Under the pieces are notes generated by a model, which saw only the letters and a program-made list of their open reading frames with translations, ran no database searches and was not told where the DNA came from. Shown piece after piece: positions 53,375 through 63,200 of a stretch of DNA of 64,000 nucleotides. The translations under genes and the position numbers were made by a program. Source of the stretch: an uncultured Lachnospiraceae bacterium (GTDB lineage: Bacteria > Bacillota > Clostridia > Lachnospirales > Lachnospiraceae); NCBI GenBank assembly GCA_910585545.1, contig CAJUFN010000010.1, positions 1-64,000 of the forward strand, given 5' to 3'. Position 1 is the stretch's first letter. The number at the start of each line of letters is the position of its first letter.

Positions 53375-54193
53375 ATGCTGAATATTTTAAAAACGATTTT
53401 CCTTGGTATCGTAGAGGGTATCACGGAATGGCTGCCAATCAGCAGTACGGGGCATTTGATTTTGGTAGATGAATTTGTGAAGTTAAAAGCGAGTGCGGAG
53501 TTTATGGAGATGTTTAATGTGGTTATCCAACTTGCCGCAGTAATGGCGGTTGTGGTATTGTATTTCCACAAACTGAATCCGTTTTCGCCAAAGAAGAGTA
53601 CGCAGCAGAAGAAAAATACAATGATTCTTTGGAGCAAAGTAGTCGTAGGTATGTTGCCGGCAATGGTTGTTGGAATTCCGTTTGATGATTGGATCGATGA
53701 GCATTTGATGAATTATGTAGTAGTTGCGATTGCGTTGATCGTTTATGGTATTTTATTTATTCTGATTGAAAACAGGAATAAAGATGCAGTGCCAAAAGTG
53801 ACAAAATTAAAAGATTTGACTTATCAGACTGCATTTTTTATCGGTTGTTTCCAGGTGCTGTCGCTGATTCCGGGGACATCGCGCTCAGGCGCAACGATCA
53901 TAGGTGCGCTTCTTCTTGGAACTTCCAGATATGTGGCGGCGGAATATACATTTTTCATGGCAATTCCGGTCATGGCAGGCGCAAGCTTTTTGAAACTGCT
54001 TAAGTTTGGATTCAGTTTTACTGCAAATGAAGTCATGATACTTGCAATTGGATGTCTGGTATCTTTTGTTGTATCAGTACTGGCAATTAAATTCCTTATG
54101 GGATATATCAAAAAGCATGATTTCAAAGTATTTGGTTATTATCGAATTGTCCTTGGTATACTCGTGCTTGCATACTTTTTTATAGCGGGTTAA
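53375..54193 (+). CDS. uppP: Undecaprenyl-diphosphatase
   Basis: Membrane enzyme of 272 aa that recycles the wall lipid carrier by removing one phosphate from undecaprenyl diphosphate. [14 protein letters not shown] (14-27) and [10 protein letters not shown] are the two BacA-family active-site motifs, with about seven to eight membrane segments. Overproduction of this family gives bacitracin tolerance; a single chromosomal copy is ordinary. AGAAAGGGGAG precedes the ATG. Confidence 0.95.
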   Translation: MLNILKTIFLGIVEGITEWLPISSTGHLILVDEFVKLKASAEFMEMFNVVIQLAAVMAVVVLYFHKLNPFSPKKSTQQKKNTMILWSKVVVGMLPAMVVGIPFDDWIDEHLMNYVVVAIALIVYGILFILIENRNKDAVPKVTKLKDLTYQTAFFIGCFQVLSLIPGTSRSGATIIGALLLGTSRYVAAEYTFFMAIPVMAGASFLKLLKFGFSFTANEVMILAIGCLVSFVVSVLAIKFLMGYIKKHDFKVFGYYRIVLGILVLAYFFIAG

Positions 54194-54223
54194 AAGAGCT
54201 TGGGAAATAAAAGACAAAATAAA

Positions 54224-54267
54224 TGGCTGTTTATGCAAAAATATGTATAAACAGCCACTTGATTTTT
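54224..54267 (+). terminator. Terminator after uppP
   Basis: TGGCTGTTTAT pairs with ATAAACAGCCA around a 12-nt loop; the T-run is interrupted (CTTGATTTTT). Confidence 0.65.
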
Positions 54268-54286
54268 ATGGAAAATATGATACTAT
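54259..54286 (+). promoter_or_regulatory. Promoter of the amino-acid ABC transporter
   Basis: TTGATT (54259-54264), 16-nt spacer, TACTAT (54281-54286) with extended TGA, directly after the uppP terminator stem. Confidence 0.65.
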
Positions 54287-54351
54287 AAAAAAGGTCACTG
54301 GAAATAATGAATAATTATGAATGATAAATGTATAACGAGGAGGAAAATCAT

Positions 54352-55125
54352 ATGAAGATGAAAAAATTATTAAGCATGGTTTTAGTAGGTGCATGTGTAT
54401 TGTCTATGGCAGCATGCGGAAAGAAAAATGACAAAGTGATTGGAAGCGCGGATGATTTAGAAGGTGCGACAATCGGTGTTCAGCAGGGAACAACCGGAGA
54501 CCTTTATACGACAAAAGAATTTGGTGACGAATTCATCGAACGTTTTAACAAGGGAGCAGAAGCAGTACAGGCATTGAAACAGGGAAAAGTAGATGCAGTG
54601 GTTATTGACAATGAGCCGGCAAAAGAGTTTGTGAAAGCAAATGAGGGGTTAAAAATCCTTGATACTCCATACGAAGAGGAAGATTATGCTTTAGGATTTT
54701 CTAAGGGAAGTGAGCTTACTGCAAAGTTTAACCAGGCAATCGCAGAATTGAAAGCAGACGGAACATTTGATGCAATTGTTGCTTATTATATTGAAGGAAA
54801 AGGTGAACGTTATGAATCACCGGCAGAGATCAAGTACACAGGTAAATTGGTTATGGCTACAAATGCAGAGTTCCCGCCATATGAATTCCATCAGGAGGAA
54901 GAAATCGTAGGAATTGACGTGGATTTTGCAAAAGCAATCGGTGATAAATTAGGAATGGAAATCGTAATCGAAGATATGGCGTTTGATTCTATTATTCCGG
55001 CGGTACAGAGTGGAAAAGCAGATTTTGCTGCGGCAGGTCTTACTGTGACAGAAGACAGACAAGAGCAGGTTGATTTTTCTGATACTTATTACACAGGCGT
55101 TCAGGTAATCATTGTAAACGAATAA
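54352..55125 (+). CDS. Circularly permuted polar amino-acid-binding lipoprotein
   Basis: A 257-aa lipoprotein (lipobox SMAAC, Cys22) of the SBP_bac_3 fold, but with the two halves in swapped order. Residues 34-147 are what is normally the second half (DDLEGATIGVQQGTTGD, DAVVIDNEPA, GTFDAIVAYYI). Residues 165-257 are the normal first half (KLVMATNAEFPPYEF, GIDVDFAKAIGDKLG, TVTEDRQEQVDFSDTYY, ending VIIVNE). The expected ligand residues are kept: T47/T48, D86 and R236. AGGAGG precedes the ATG at 54352. Permease and ATPase follow. Confidence 0.88.
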   Translation: MKMKKLLSMVLVGACVLSMAACGKKNDKVIGSADDLEGATIGVQQGTTGDLYTTKEFGDEFIERFNKGAEAVQALKQGKVDAVVIDNEPAKEFVKANEGLKILDTPYEEEDYALGFSKGSELTAKFNQAIAELKADGTFDAIVAYYIEGKGERYESPAEIKYTGKLVMATNAEFPPYEFHQEEEIVGIDVDFAKAIGDKLGMEIVIEDMAFDSIIPAVQSGKADFAAAGLTVTEDRQEQVDFSDTYYTGVQVIIVNE

Positions 55126-55187
55126 GAATTTCAGGATGGCAGATATGTCTTTGGATGTATCTGCTATTAAAAATAGGCGGGATAAAA

Positions 55188-55874
55188 ATGGATAGTTTAA
55201 AACAGGAATTTTATTTGAATTTTATAAAAGAGAATCGCTGGAAATATATTGTGGATGGGCTTAAGACAACTTTGCTCGTCACATTAGGGGCGCTTATCTT
55301 AGGGTTATTGATTGGTTTTCTGGTGGCAATTGTTCGTTCTACCTATGAGAAAACGAAAAAACTGAAAATATTAAATTTTATATGTAATATTTATATTACG
55401 GTGATCCGGGGAACACCGGTTGTTGTTCAGCTTTTGATTATTTATTATGTTGTATTTGGAAGTGTGAAGATAGATAAAGTCCTAGTCGCGGTGCTGGCAT
55501 TCGGTCTTAATTCCGGTGCTTATGTTGCGGAGATTGTTCGTTCCGGTATCATGTCTATTGATTCTGGGCAGCTTGAGGCAGGACGAAGTCTTGGTTTCAA
55601 TTATGTGCAGACCATGCGCTATATCATTATGCCGCAGGCATTTAAAAATGTACTTCCGGCACTCGGTAATGAATTTATCGTATTATTAAAAGAAACATCC
55701 GTTGCAGGTTATATTGCATTGCAGGATCTGACGAAAGGCGGAGATATTATCCGAAGCCGTACATATAGCTATATGCCTTTGATTGCAATTGCGTTGATCT
55801 ATCTTATAATGGTACTTATCTTTACAAAACTTTTGGCGATTCTGGAAAGGAGGTTACGTAACAGTGAGCGTTAA
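55188..55874 (+). CDS. Polar amino-acid ABC permease
   Basis: A 228-aa permease of the HisM/GlnP type with five membrane segments. [17 protein letters not shown] (about 74-90) and [22 protein letters not shown] (the EAA coupling loop) are typical. AGGCGGG precedes the ATG at 55188. A single permease gene implies a homodimeric channel. It overlaps the ATPase gene by 11 nt. Confidence 0.92.
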   Translation: MDSLKQEFYLNFIKENRWKYIVDGLKTTLLVTLGALILGLLIGFLVAIVRSTYEKTKKLKILNFICNIYITVIRGTPVVVQLLIIYYVVFGSVKIDKVLVAVLAFGLNSGAYVAEIVRSGIMSIDSGQLEAGRSLGFNYVQTMRYIIMPQAFKNVLPALGNEFIVLLKETSVAGYIALQDLTKGGDIIRSRTYSYMPLIAIALIYLIMVLIFTKLLAILERRLRNSER

Positions 55875-56607
55875 TGGAGAAGTTTTAATCAAAGTAGAAG
55901 ACATTCATAAAATTTACGGAGAACTTCATGCACTGGACGGTATCTCTGAGGAAATCAGAAAAGGCGAAGTTGTCGTGATTGTCGGACCATCCGGTTCCGG
56001 AAAATCAACTTTTCTTCGTTCTTTGAATTTATTGGAAGTTCCGGAAAAAGGACATATTTATTTTGACGGAGTAGATATTACGGATAAGAAGACCGATATC
56101 AACAAGCATCGCCAGAAAATGGGAATGGTGTTCCAGCATTTTAACTTATTTCCGCATAAAACAATCTTGGAGAATATTACACTTGCACCAATTAAATTAC
56201 TTGGAAAAAGCAAGGAAGAAGCAGAAAAGCAGGCGATGGAACTTTTGCGCCGCGTAGGCTTGGAAGAAAAGGCAAACGCTTATCCATCACGTCTCTCCGG
56301 CGGACAGAAACAGCGTATTGCAATCGTGCGCTCTCTCGCAATGGAACCGGAAGTGATGCTGTTCGATGAACCGACATCCGCACTCGATCCGGAAATGGTA
56401 GGAGAAGTACTTGAGCTGATGAAACAGCTGGCAAAAGACGGCATGACTATGGTCGTTGTAACCCACGAGATGGGATTTGCCAAAGAAGTCGGGACCCGCG
56501 TTTTGTTTGTTGATGGAGGAAAAGTCAAAGAACAGAATAATCCGAAAGATTTCTTTGAACATCCAGTAGAACTCAGATTGCAGGAATTTCTGTCAAAAAT
56601 CCTGTAA
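55864..56607 (+). CDS. Polar amino-acid ABC transporter ATPase (GlnQ-like)
   Basis: A 247-aa ATPase: [19 protein letters not shown] (the Q-loop signature of amino-acid importers), [15 protein letters not shown] and [12 protein letters not shown]. The start is GTG at 55864, inside the permease end, with AAAGGAGG about 11 nt upstream. The stop is 6 nt before a palindrome of element 2. Confidence 0.93.
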   Translation: MSVNGEVLIKVEDIHKIYGELHALDGISEEIRKGEVVVIVGPSGSGKSTFLRSLNLLEVPEKGHIYFDGVDITDKKTDINKHRQKMGMVFQHFNLFPHKTILENITLAPIKLLGKSKEEAEKQAMELLRRVGLEEKANAYPSRLSGGQKQRIAIVRSLAMEPEVMLFDEPTSALDPEMVGEVLELMKQLAKDGMTMVVVTHEMGFAKEVGTRVLFVDGGKVKEQNNPKDFFEHPVELRLQEFLSKIL

Positions 56608-56613
56608 TTTCTA

Positions 56614-56657
56614 ACCAAACCGTCAGAGGCTTTTTAAAAACCCTCTGACGGTTTGGT
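56614..56657. repeat. 44-bp palindrome (element 2, left)
   Basis: Arms of 22 bp centred between 56635 and 56636, one mismatch (C opposite C). Outer stem ACCAAAC and complement, specific to this copy. Confidence 0.88.
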
Positions 56658-56863
56658 GCAATTTTTAAATAAAAATAAACTTAAAATAAATATTTATAAA
56701 TAAAATGACTTAAAAAACAAAGGAAATGTGTTTGTATAAACAGAAAGATGAGAATAATTATACAAAATGAAAATTTTGCAAGCAAAATGAGCTAGACTTG
56801 CAAAGAATATGCAGAAAGCCTATAAAATAGCGGTTTTTTGAAAAAAGTAATTTTGAAAAAAAG

Positions 56864-56907
56864 TCATCACCGTCAGAGGGTTTCTAAAAAGCCTCTGACG
56901 GTGATGA
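56864..56907. repeat. 44-bp palindrome (element 2, right)
   Basis: Arms of 22 bp centred between 56885 and 56886, two mismatches. Outer stem TCATCAC and complement. GGTGATGA at the right end (56900-56907) is repeated directly at 56911-56918. Confidence 0.85.
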
Positions 56908-56950
56908 GCAGGTGATGACGATGGTAATGAGAGAAAAGGAGGATGTATAG

Positions 56951-57301
56951 ATGTTATTTGTGGAATATCCAAAGTGTTCAACTTGTCAGAAAGCGAAGAG
57001 ATGGCTGCAAGATAAAGGGGTGACTTTTGAGGCGCGCCATATTGTGGAGCAGAATCCGACGGCGGAGGAGTTAAAGAAATGGCATGAGCTGAGCGGTTTG
57101 CCGCTAAAGAGATTCTTTAATACGAGTGGTATGAAATACAAGGAGTTGGGATTGAAAGATAAGCTTCCGAACATGACAGAAGCAGAGCAATATGAATTGT
57201 TGGCGACGGATGGAATGTTAGTGAAAAGACCGATTCTTGTTGGAGAGGATTTTGCAATTCCAGGTTTTAAAGAAAATGTCTGGGAAGAGGCTTGCAGATA
57301 A
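56951..57301 (+). CDS. Spx/ArsC-family protein
   Basis: A 116-aa thioredoxin-fold protein with CSTC (C9 and C12) near the N terminus and RPILVGEDFAIPGFKE near the C terminus, as in the YffB/Spx/ArsC superfamily. CXXC and the short length fit the Spx/MgsR-like or generic arsenate-reductase-like group; arsenate reduction is not implied, since no ars genes are near. AAAAGGAGG precedes the ATG. Confidence 0.85.
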   Translation: MLFVEYPKCSTCQKAKRWLQDKGVTFEARHIVEQNPTAEELKKWHELSGLPLKRFFNTSGMKYKELGLKDKLPNMTEAEQYELLATDGMLVKRPILVGEDFAIPGFKENVWEEACR

Positions 57302-57314
57302 GTGGTGCGGATAG

Positions 57315-59099
57315 ATGAAATATGAAAGAGTAGAGGAGGGACGTTTCTTGGAACGTCCCAATCGTTTTATTGCATATGTAGAAATTGCGGGAAAGATAGA
57401 AAAAGTGCATGTGAAAAATACCGGACGCTGTAGGGAACTCCTTGTTCCAGGGGCGCAAGTGTATCTTCAAAAGGCTGAAGAAGTATCACAAGATAAGAAG
57501 CTTACAGAAAAAACAAGAAAAACGCAATGGGATCTGATTGGAGTAAAAAAAGGTGAAAATCTGGTCAATATGGACTCACAGATCCCCAATAAAGTTGTGA
57601 AAGAATGGATTGAAAAAGGAAATTTGTTTTCGCAAAACGCAGTAATCTATCCAGAGAAAACATATGGAAATTCAAGATTTGATTTGTATATCGAGGATGG
57701 AGAGAAAAAAGCATTTATTGAAGTAAAAGGTGTTACATTGGAAGAGGACAAAACAGCAAAATTTCCTGACGCACCAAGCGAGCGAGCCATCAAACATGTG
57801 GAAGAGCTTATCAAAGCAAAGGAAGCTGGATATGAGACATATGTTTTTTTTGTGATTCAGATGAAAGATATCCGTTATTTTACGCCAAATGATCACACGC
57901 ATCAGGCATTTGCAGAAGTATTAGACAAGGCAAAAAGAAGTGGTGTGAATATACTTGCATACGATTGTAATGTGAAGAAGAATTCTATTACGCTCCGTAA
58001 AAAAATACCAGTTGTTTTAAAAAACGAAACACTTAAGCAGTTATCAGAGCCAATTGTAGACTGGTTTCGTGAAAATAAACGGCAGCTTCCATGGCGTGAG
58101 ACGAAGGATCCGTATAAAATCTGGATATCGGAAATTATGCTGCAGCAGACTAGAGTAGAAGCAGTAAAACCATTTTATGAAAGATTCTTAAAAGAATTGC
58201 CCGATATCCATGCACTTGCTGAAGCACCGGAAGAAAAGCTTCTGAAATTGTGGGAAGGGCTTGGATATTATAATCGTATCCGTAATATGCAAAAAGCAGC
58301 AAAAGAGATGGAAGAGCAGCATGGCGGAACGTTTCCGAGGGGATATCAGGAGATTAGAAGTCTCACCGGAATTGGTAATTATACAGCAGGAGCGATTAGC
58401 TCTTTTGCATTTGGCATCGCGAAACCTGCAGTTGATGGGAACGTGCTTCGAGTTGTATCGAGAATCCTCGGAAGCCAAGAAGACATTATGAAACAGTCTG
58501 TAAGGGATAGGATCGAAGATCAGCTGGAACTTGTGATTCCCAAAGATGCTGCAAGCGATTTTAACCAAGGGCTTATAGAACTTGGAGCAATCATATGCGT
58601 TCCAAATGGTATGCCAAAATGTGAAATCTGTCCGGCAAGAAACTTGTGCAAGGCTAAAAAGGAAGATATGATCGATAAGATTCCGGTAAAGAAAAAAGCC
58701 AAAGAGCGGAAAATAGAAAAAAGAACCGTACTTATCTTTAAAGACGGAGAAAAAACAGCCATAAAAAAACGTCCGAAAAAAGGGCTGCTGGCAGGGCTTT
58801 ATGAACTGCCCAATCTTGTAGGCCATCTTACACAAGAAGAAATCATCGCCCATAGTAAAGCAATCGGGCTTATGCCGGTGCGGGTAGAGAAGCTTGCCGA
58901 TGCAAAACACATTTTTTCTCATGTCGAGTGGCATATGACGGGATATGCAATTCGCGTAGATGAACTGGAAAAATCATGCAAGGAAGAGATGATTTTTATC
59001 CATCCACAGGAAATTGAACAGAAATATCCAATACCGGCAGCATTTGAAAGTTACACAAAATATATAAACATTCGTCTTGGACAGGAAAAATATAAGTAA
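57315..59099 (+). CDS. SfsA-MutY fusion: nuclease-like domain plus adenine glycosylase
   Basis: One 594-aa frame with two enzymes. Residues 1-235 are SfsA (FLERPNRFIAYVEIAGK, HVKNTGRCRELL, RFDLYIEDGEKKAFIEVKGV with nuclease-like acidic residues), a DNA/RNA-binding nuclease family. Residues about 240-594 are a full MutY: E273 in EIMLQQTRVE, the helix-hairpin-helix near SLTGIGNYTAGAI, D374 in VDGNVLRV, and cluster cysteines C428, C436, C439 and C445, then the C-terminal NUDIX-like 8-oxoG-recognition domain. MutY removes A opposite 8-oxoG. No frameshift or internal start with a strong site was seen at the junction. Confidence 0.9.
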   Translation: MKYERVEEGRFLERPNRFIAYVEIAGKIEKVHVKNTGRCRELLVPGAQVYLQKAEEVSQDKKLTEKTRKTQWDLIGVKKGENLVNMDSQIPNKVVKEWIEKGNLFSQNAVIYPEKTYGNSRFDLYIEDGEKKAFIEVKGVTLEEDKTAKFPDAPSERAIKHVEELIKAKEAGYETYVFFVIQMKDIRYFTPNDHTHQAFAEVLDKAKRSGVNILAYDCNVKKNSITLRKKIPVVLKNETLKQLSEPIVDWFRENKRQLPWRETKDPYKIWISEIMLQQTRVEAVKPFYERFLKELPDIHALAEAPEEKLLKLWEGLGYYNRIRNMQKAAKEMEEQHGGTFPRGYQEIRSLTGIGNYTAGAISSFAFGIAKPAVDGNVLRVVSRILGSQEDIMKQSVRDRIEDQLELVIPKDAASDFNQGLIELGAIICVPNGMPKCEICPARNLCKAKKEDMIDKIPVKKKAKERKIEKRTVLIFKDGEKTAIKKRPKKGLLAGLYELPNLVGHLTQEEIIAHSKAIGLMPVRVEKLADAKHIFSHVEWHMTGYAIRVDELEKSCKEEMIFIHPQEIEQKYPIPAAFESYTKYINIRLGQEKYK

Positions 59100-59140
59100 G
59101 ATAGAGTATTAAAAATTCTTTGAAAAAAATGCAACACATA

Positions 59141-59171
59141 AAAACTGTCAGTAGGATACACCTACTGACAG
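59141..59171 (-). terminator. Minus-strand terminator
   Basis: CTGTCAGTAGG and CCTACTGACAG form a perfect 11-bp stem around ATACA. On the minus strand it is followed by TTTT. It lies 126 nt past the stop of the minus-strand Big2-like gene; no gene is seen between. Confidence 0.7.
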
Positions 59172-59296
59172 AACATACATATTTCTTAAAATTGTTTGCT
59201 TTGAGGAAACAATTTTTCGATAATGGGCGCATTGTTTTCGCCGTTTAAGGCAAAAATCCAATAGATGCGTTTATTGCGTGTAAATAGCTTTCTCTT

Positions 59297-59683
59297 CTAA
59301 TGTGGCTGTAATTGTATCGCCTTCACGTAAGTATATCCACTTGTATCCTGCTTAGGAGCTGTGACAGTTACATTAATGATAGTATCCATGAATTCGCCAT
59401 AGAGAGTAATTGTAGTAGTACCCGGATTCTTTCCTACGATATAAATACTAAATGGATCCGTGTACTGAATGTCCGCTACAGAACTATCGGTATTAGAATA
59501 AGAAAGGAACGTATCTCTCATAGCAGGATGATATGCACCAGAAATTTCTCCTGGAACTAATGTTTGATCAAAGACTCTTGGGGGATACATTGCAGCTTTT
59601 GCTTTTAGAGTGTTCGGCATAGCCAGCGCCGCGAAACAAAACATCATTACACACAAAATAAATGATAATATTTTTTTCTTCAT
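59297..59683 (-). CDS. Small secreted protein with an Ig-like (Big2-type) region
   Basis: A 128-aa protein: signal peptide to about residue 30 (cut near AKA-AM), then one domain with SSVADIQYTDPFSIYIVGKN and PGTTTITLYG, the pattern of bacterial Ig-like Big2 repeats. Probably a small surface or secreted adhesion module. AAAGGA lies about 10 nt before the ATG. It faces away from the GH84 gene. Confidence 0.72.
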   Translation of the reverse strand: MKKKILSFILCVMMFCFAALAMPNTLKAKAAMYPPRVFDQTLVPGEISGAYHPAMRDTFLSYSNTDSSVADIQYTDPFSIYIVGKNPGTTTITLYGEFMDTIINVTVTAPKQDTSGYTYVKAIQLQPH

Positions 59684-60216
59684 AATTAGTTCATCCTTTC
59701 TATTGATATATATTTACAAAAAATTGCAAATAATATCTTCTGAATATTTTGAAATGGCAATTAAAAATTCGAATTATAATTCATGAAAATTAAAATAGTA
59801 CGTACTCATTATGCTTATTCACATAATAAATGCAATAAAATGATATGTCAATAATAAAAAATGAAAAAATATAAAATATATAAAAAGAATGTAATTAAAA
59901 AAAGAAAAACATATTTTTCGGCCTATACACCATCTGTGACTTACTAAATTTTCCCTAAAAAATGTTTCTTTTGCTTTTATAAGATTACGGATTCAAATTG
60001 CAAATTTCCTACAAGGCTTTTTTCAGCTAGTCTTTTAATATCTTTTGAAAAATTTTTGTATATAGATTAAGTCACACAATAAATACACTGAAGGTTGTGC
60101 ATTCTATGCAAAAAAGGTAATATTTCTTTGCAAAACACAGCAAAATCATATATAATATCAATATATGTGGAAGCACATAGAGTAACCATGCAAAAAAACA
60201 AGAAAGGGAGGAAGTT
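59684..60216. other. AT-rich divergent gap
   Basis: This 533-nt gap has no credible reading frame with a ribosome-binding site. It contains the GH84 promoter (60128-60156), small palindromes GAATTATAATTC (59771-59782) and AGTACGTACT (59798-59807), and the hairpin TATGTG-GAAG-CACATA (60164-60179) near the GH84 transcription start. Confidence 0.6.
60128..60156 (+). promoter_or_regulatory. Promoter of the GH84 gene
   Basis: TTGCAA (60128-60133), 17-nt spacer, TATAAT (60151-60156). The palindrome at 60164-60179 starts about 8 nt downstream and may be an operator or a 5' mRNA hairpin. Confidence 0.8.
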
Positions 60217-63200
60217 ATGAAAAACAAAATAACGAAACGCTTGCTTGCTTGTGCACTTGCGATAGCTATGGTAATACCTAGCTATTGGGCGCCAGTAAAA
60301 GCAACAGAAAAAAATGCGGATGAATATCTCATATACCCGACGCCGCATTCCATGGAGTATCAAGAAGGTGATTATATCCTTCGCGATGAAATCAACGTCA
60401 TCTATGATGATGAGATTGATGAGGCTACGAAAGACCGTATGCAGGAAGTTGCAGACTTAAAAGGTCTTGAAGTAGAGATTGCTGATGAAGCAGTAGACGG
60501 AAAAACAAATGTATACGTTGGTGTATATGGGGCAGAAGGTGATGCCAGCAGTTATATTGAAAGTGAATATGAGGTAGATGAGGCGTTGTTTGATAAAAAC
60601 GACTCATATTTTCTTTCAAGTGATAACAACGTAATTTCTGTTCTTGGAAAGAATACAGATGCCAGTTTCTACGGATTGACAACTTTGTATCACGTTTTTG
60701 CACAGATGGACAGCCTTACGATTCGTAACTTCAAAGTTGAAGACTGGGCAGATGTAGTAAGCCGTGGATTTATCGAAGGTTATTATGGAAATCCATGGTC
60801 TACAGAAGACCGTGCAAACTTAATGACATGGGGCGGATATTATAAACTGAATACATATTTCTATGCGCCTAAGGACGATCCAAAACATCGCGTGCAATGG
60901 GGTGTACTTTATACAGACGAGGAAATCGAAACAAAGATCAAACCGCTTGCAGAGGCAGGGAATGCATCCAAGTGCCGTTATGCATATGCATTGCACCCAT
61001 TTCCGGATTACTATAATACAGATAATAACTTAAGCTTTGGAGAAACATATGAAGAAGACCTGGCAAAATTAAAGGCAAAATTCAAACAGGTTATTGATGC
61101 TGGAGTTCGTCAGATTGCGATTCTTGCAGACGACTTCTGGAATCCGGGAGGAGAAAACGGTCTTCGTCTTCTTAACGATATGACGGACTGGCTGGAAAAT
61201 GAAGTAAAACCCGAATATCCGGACATGAAGACAACGCTTCCATATGTACCGTTCGATTACATGGGCAATGGAAGTTCAAACGAACTGCAGATTTTAAAAC
61301 AAACGCCAGAGAATGTACAGATCGTTATGACAGGTGGAAGAGTCTGGGGAGAAGTTACAGATAATTTCACTTCTACATTTACGAATAATGTGGGAAGAGG
61401 ACCATTCATGTGGATCAACTGGCCATGTAGTGACAATTCACATAAGCATCTGATTATGGGCGGATACAGTACCTTCCTTCATCCGGGAGTAAATCCGTCT
61501 AAAATACAGGGAATCATGTTAAACCCGATGCAGCAGTCAGAAGCAAGTAAGGTTGCTATCTTCGGTAATGCGACATATTCTTGGAACATTTGGGATACAG
61601 AGGAAGAAGCAGCGAAGGCATGGGATGATTCATTCTCATTTGTAGACCATAACTCTGCTGTTCCGACAGCAGCATCTGATGCACTTCGAGAGATGTCAAA
61701 ACACATGATCAATCAGAATATGGACGGTCGTGTTACAGCACTGCAGGAATCAGTAGAATTAAAAGAAATCCTGAACCCATTTAAGGAAAAACTGGAAAAT
61801 GAAACAGTAACAGCAGCAGATGTAGACGAAGTGATCGAAGAATTCAAAATCTTACAGGATGCAGCAAGATTATATAAGAATTCCGGAAACGAAGCAGTAA
61901 AAGGTCAGATTATCTACTGGCTTGATTGCTGGGAAGATACGACACAGGCAGCGATTGCATATTTGAATGGCGTGAAGAGCGCTATCGAAGGCGATATTTC
62001 TTCTGTACTTAGTTACAACACAGCCGGAAAAGAAGCGTTCGATCGTTCTAAAACACATGATTTTCTCTATGTAGATTATCAGGAAATCGCAGAAGTTGGT
62101 GTACAGCATATTGTACCGTTTATCAACACAATTGCAACTTATGTATCTACAAAAGCAGAGCTGGCATTAGATCCGGAAAAAGTAATTCAAACATATATTA
62201 CAAGCCGTACAGATCAGCCATCCGGAAGCGTAGACAATATTTTTGATGGTGCTGACGGAACAAGCGCAATTTATAAGTCACCGAATACGATTACTGCAGG
62301 CACATATGTAGGTGTGAAATACAGTAAAAAAATTGCGATCAATGATATCCGTTTCGTACTTGGCGCCGGAAAAGACCATTTTGACAAAGGCCGCCTCGAA
62401 TATACAACAGACGGAGAAAGCTGGAATCCAATCGAGCTTATCGATATGGAAAATGAATTTGTAGGCGTAACAAACCAGCAGCAGGAAGTGGTTGTAGAGA
62501 AAGAAAATCTTCCAAATGGCTTTGAAGCTTTGGGAATTCGCTTTATAGCAACAGAAGACAATGCAAGAGACGCATGGTTAGAAGTTCGTGAAATCCAGAT
62601 CAATAAGAAAAAAACAGCAGAGGAAACACCGGGAGGAGCAGAAAAATATACAGGAACTGTGACATTTGACGGTATTTCCGTACAAAGTGGTGAAATATCA
62701 AATATCTTTGATGGCGATGCTTCTACAGAAGCCATGCTTGCAAAGGGTCCATATGTTCAAGGCGATGCAGAAAGAGATGGAATTAATGCAGGAGCGTCTA
62801 TGACAATTACCTTCGATGAACCGAAGACAGTTGGAAAATTCAGATTCCAGCAGGGTGCTTCTCGAGCAACTGACGTATTTACTAATGCAGATGTACAATA
62901 TCAGGTAGAGGGCTCAGAGGAATGGGTAACCGTTGGAACACTGAATAGTGAAACAGATCAGACCATTGATTTTGGCGGTGTGGCAAATGTAAAAGCAATC
63001 AAGATATTAAATCAAGAACGTGTAGATGTTTGGGTACGTGTTGGTGAGATTACAATCAGCGGACCTGTTATAGATACAACGCCGATTACCTATACAGTAA
63101 TGAAACCATCGACATGGGGAGTTTATTCCGGACCAGAGAGCAAGATGTGGGATGGAGATGACAGTACATTTGTATGGTTTAACAAACCAGGAGAACTTGA

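Larger units (their letters stand above)
56614..56907. mobile_element. Paired-palindrome element 2 (non-coding)
   Basis: A 294-bp stretch bounded by two long palindromes sharing the element 1 core. The left core is the reverse complement of the right core except for one base, so the pair forms terminal inverted repeats. The 206-bp interior is AT-rich, A-biased on the plus strand, and has no gene. Its bias is opposite to element 1, as if inserted in the other orientation. The interiors of the two elements do not align clearly by eye. Confidence 0.58.

Noticed and set aside
56951..57301. Arsenic-resistance gene arsC
   Set aside because: The fold fits, but the CSTC motif and lack of arsR/arsB neighbours favour an Spx/YffB-like protein.
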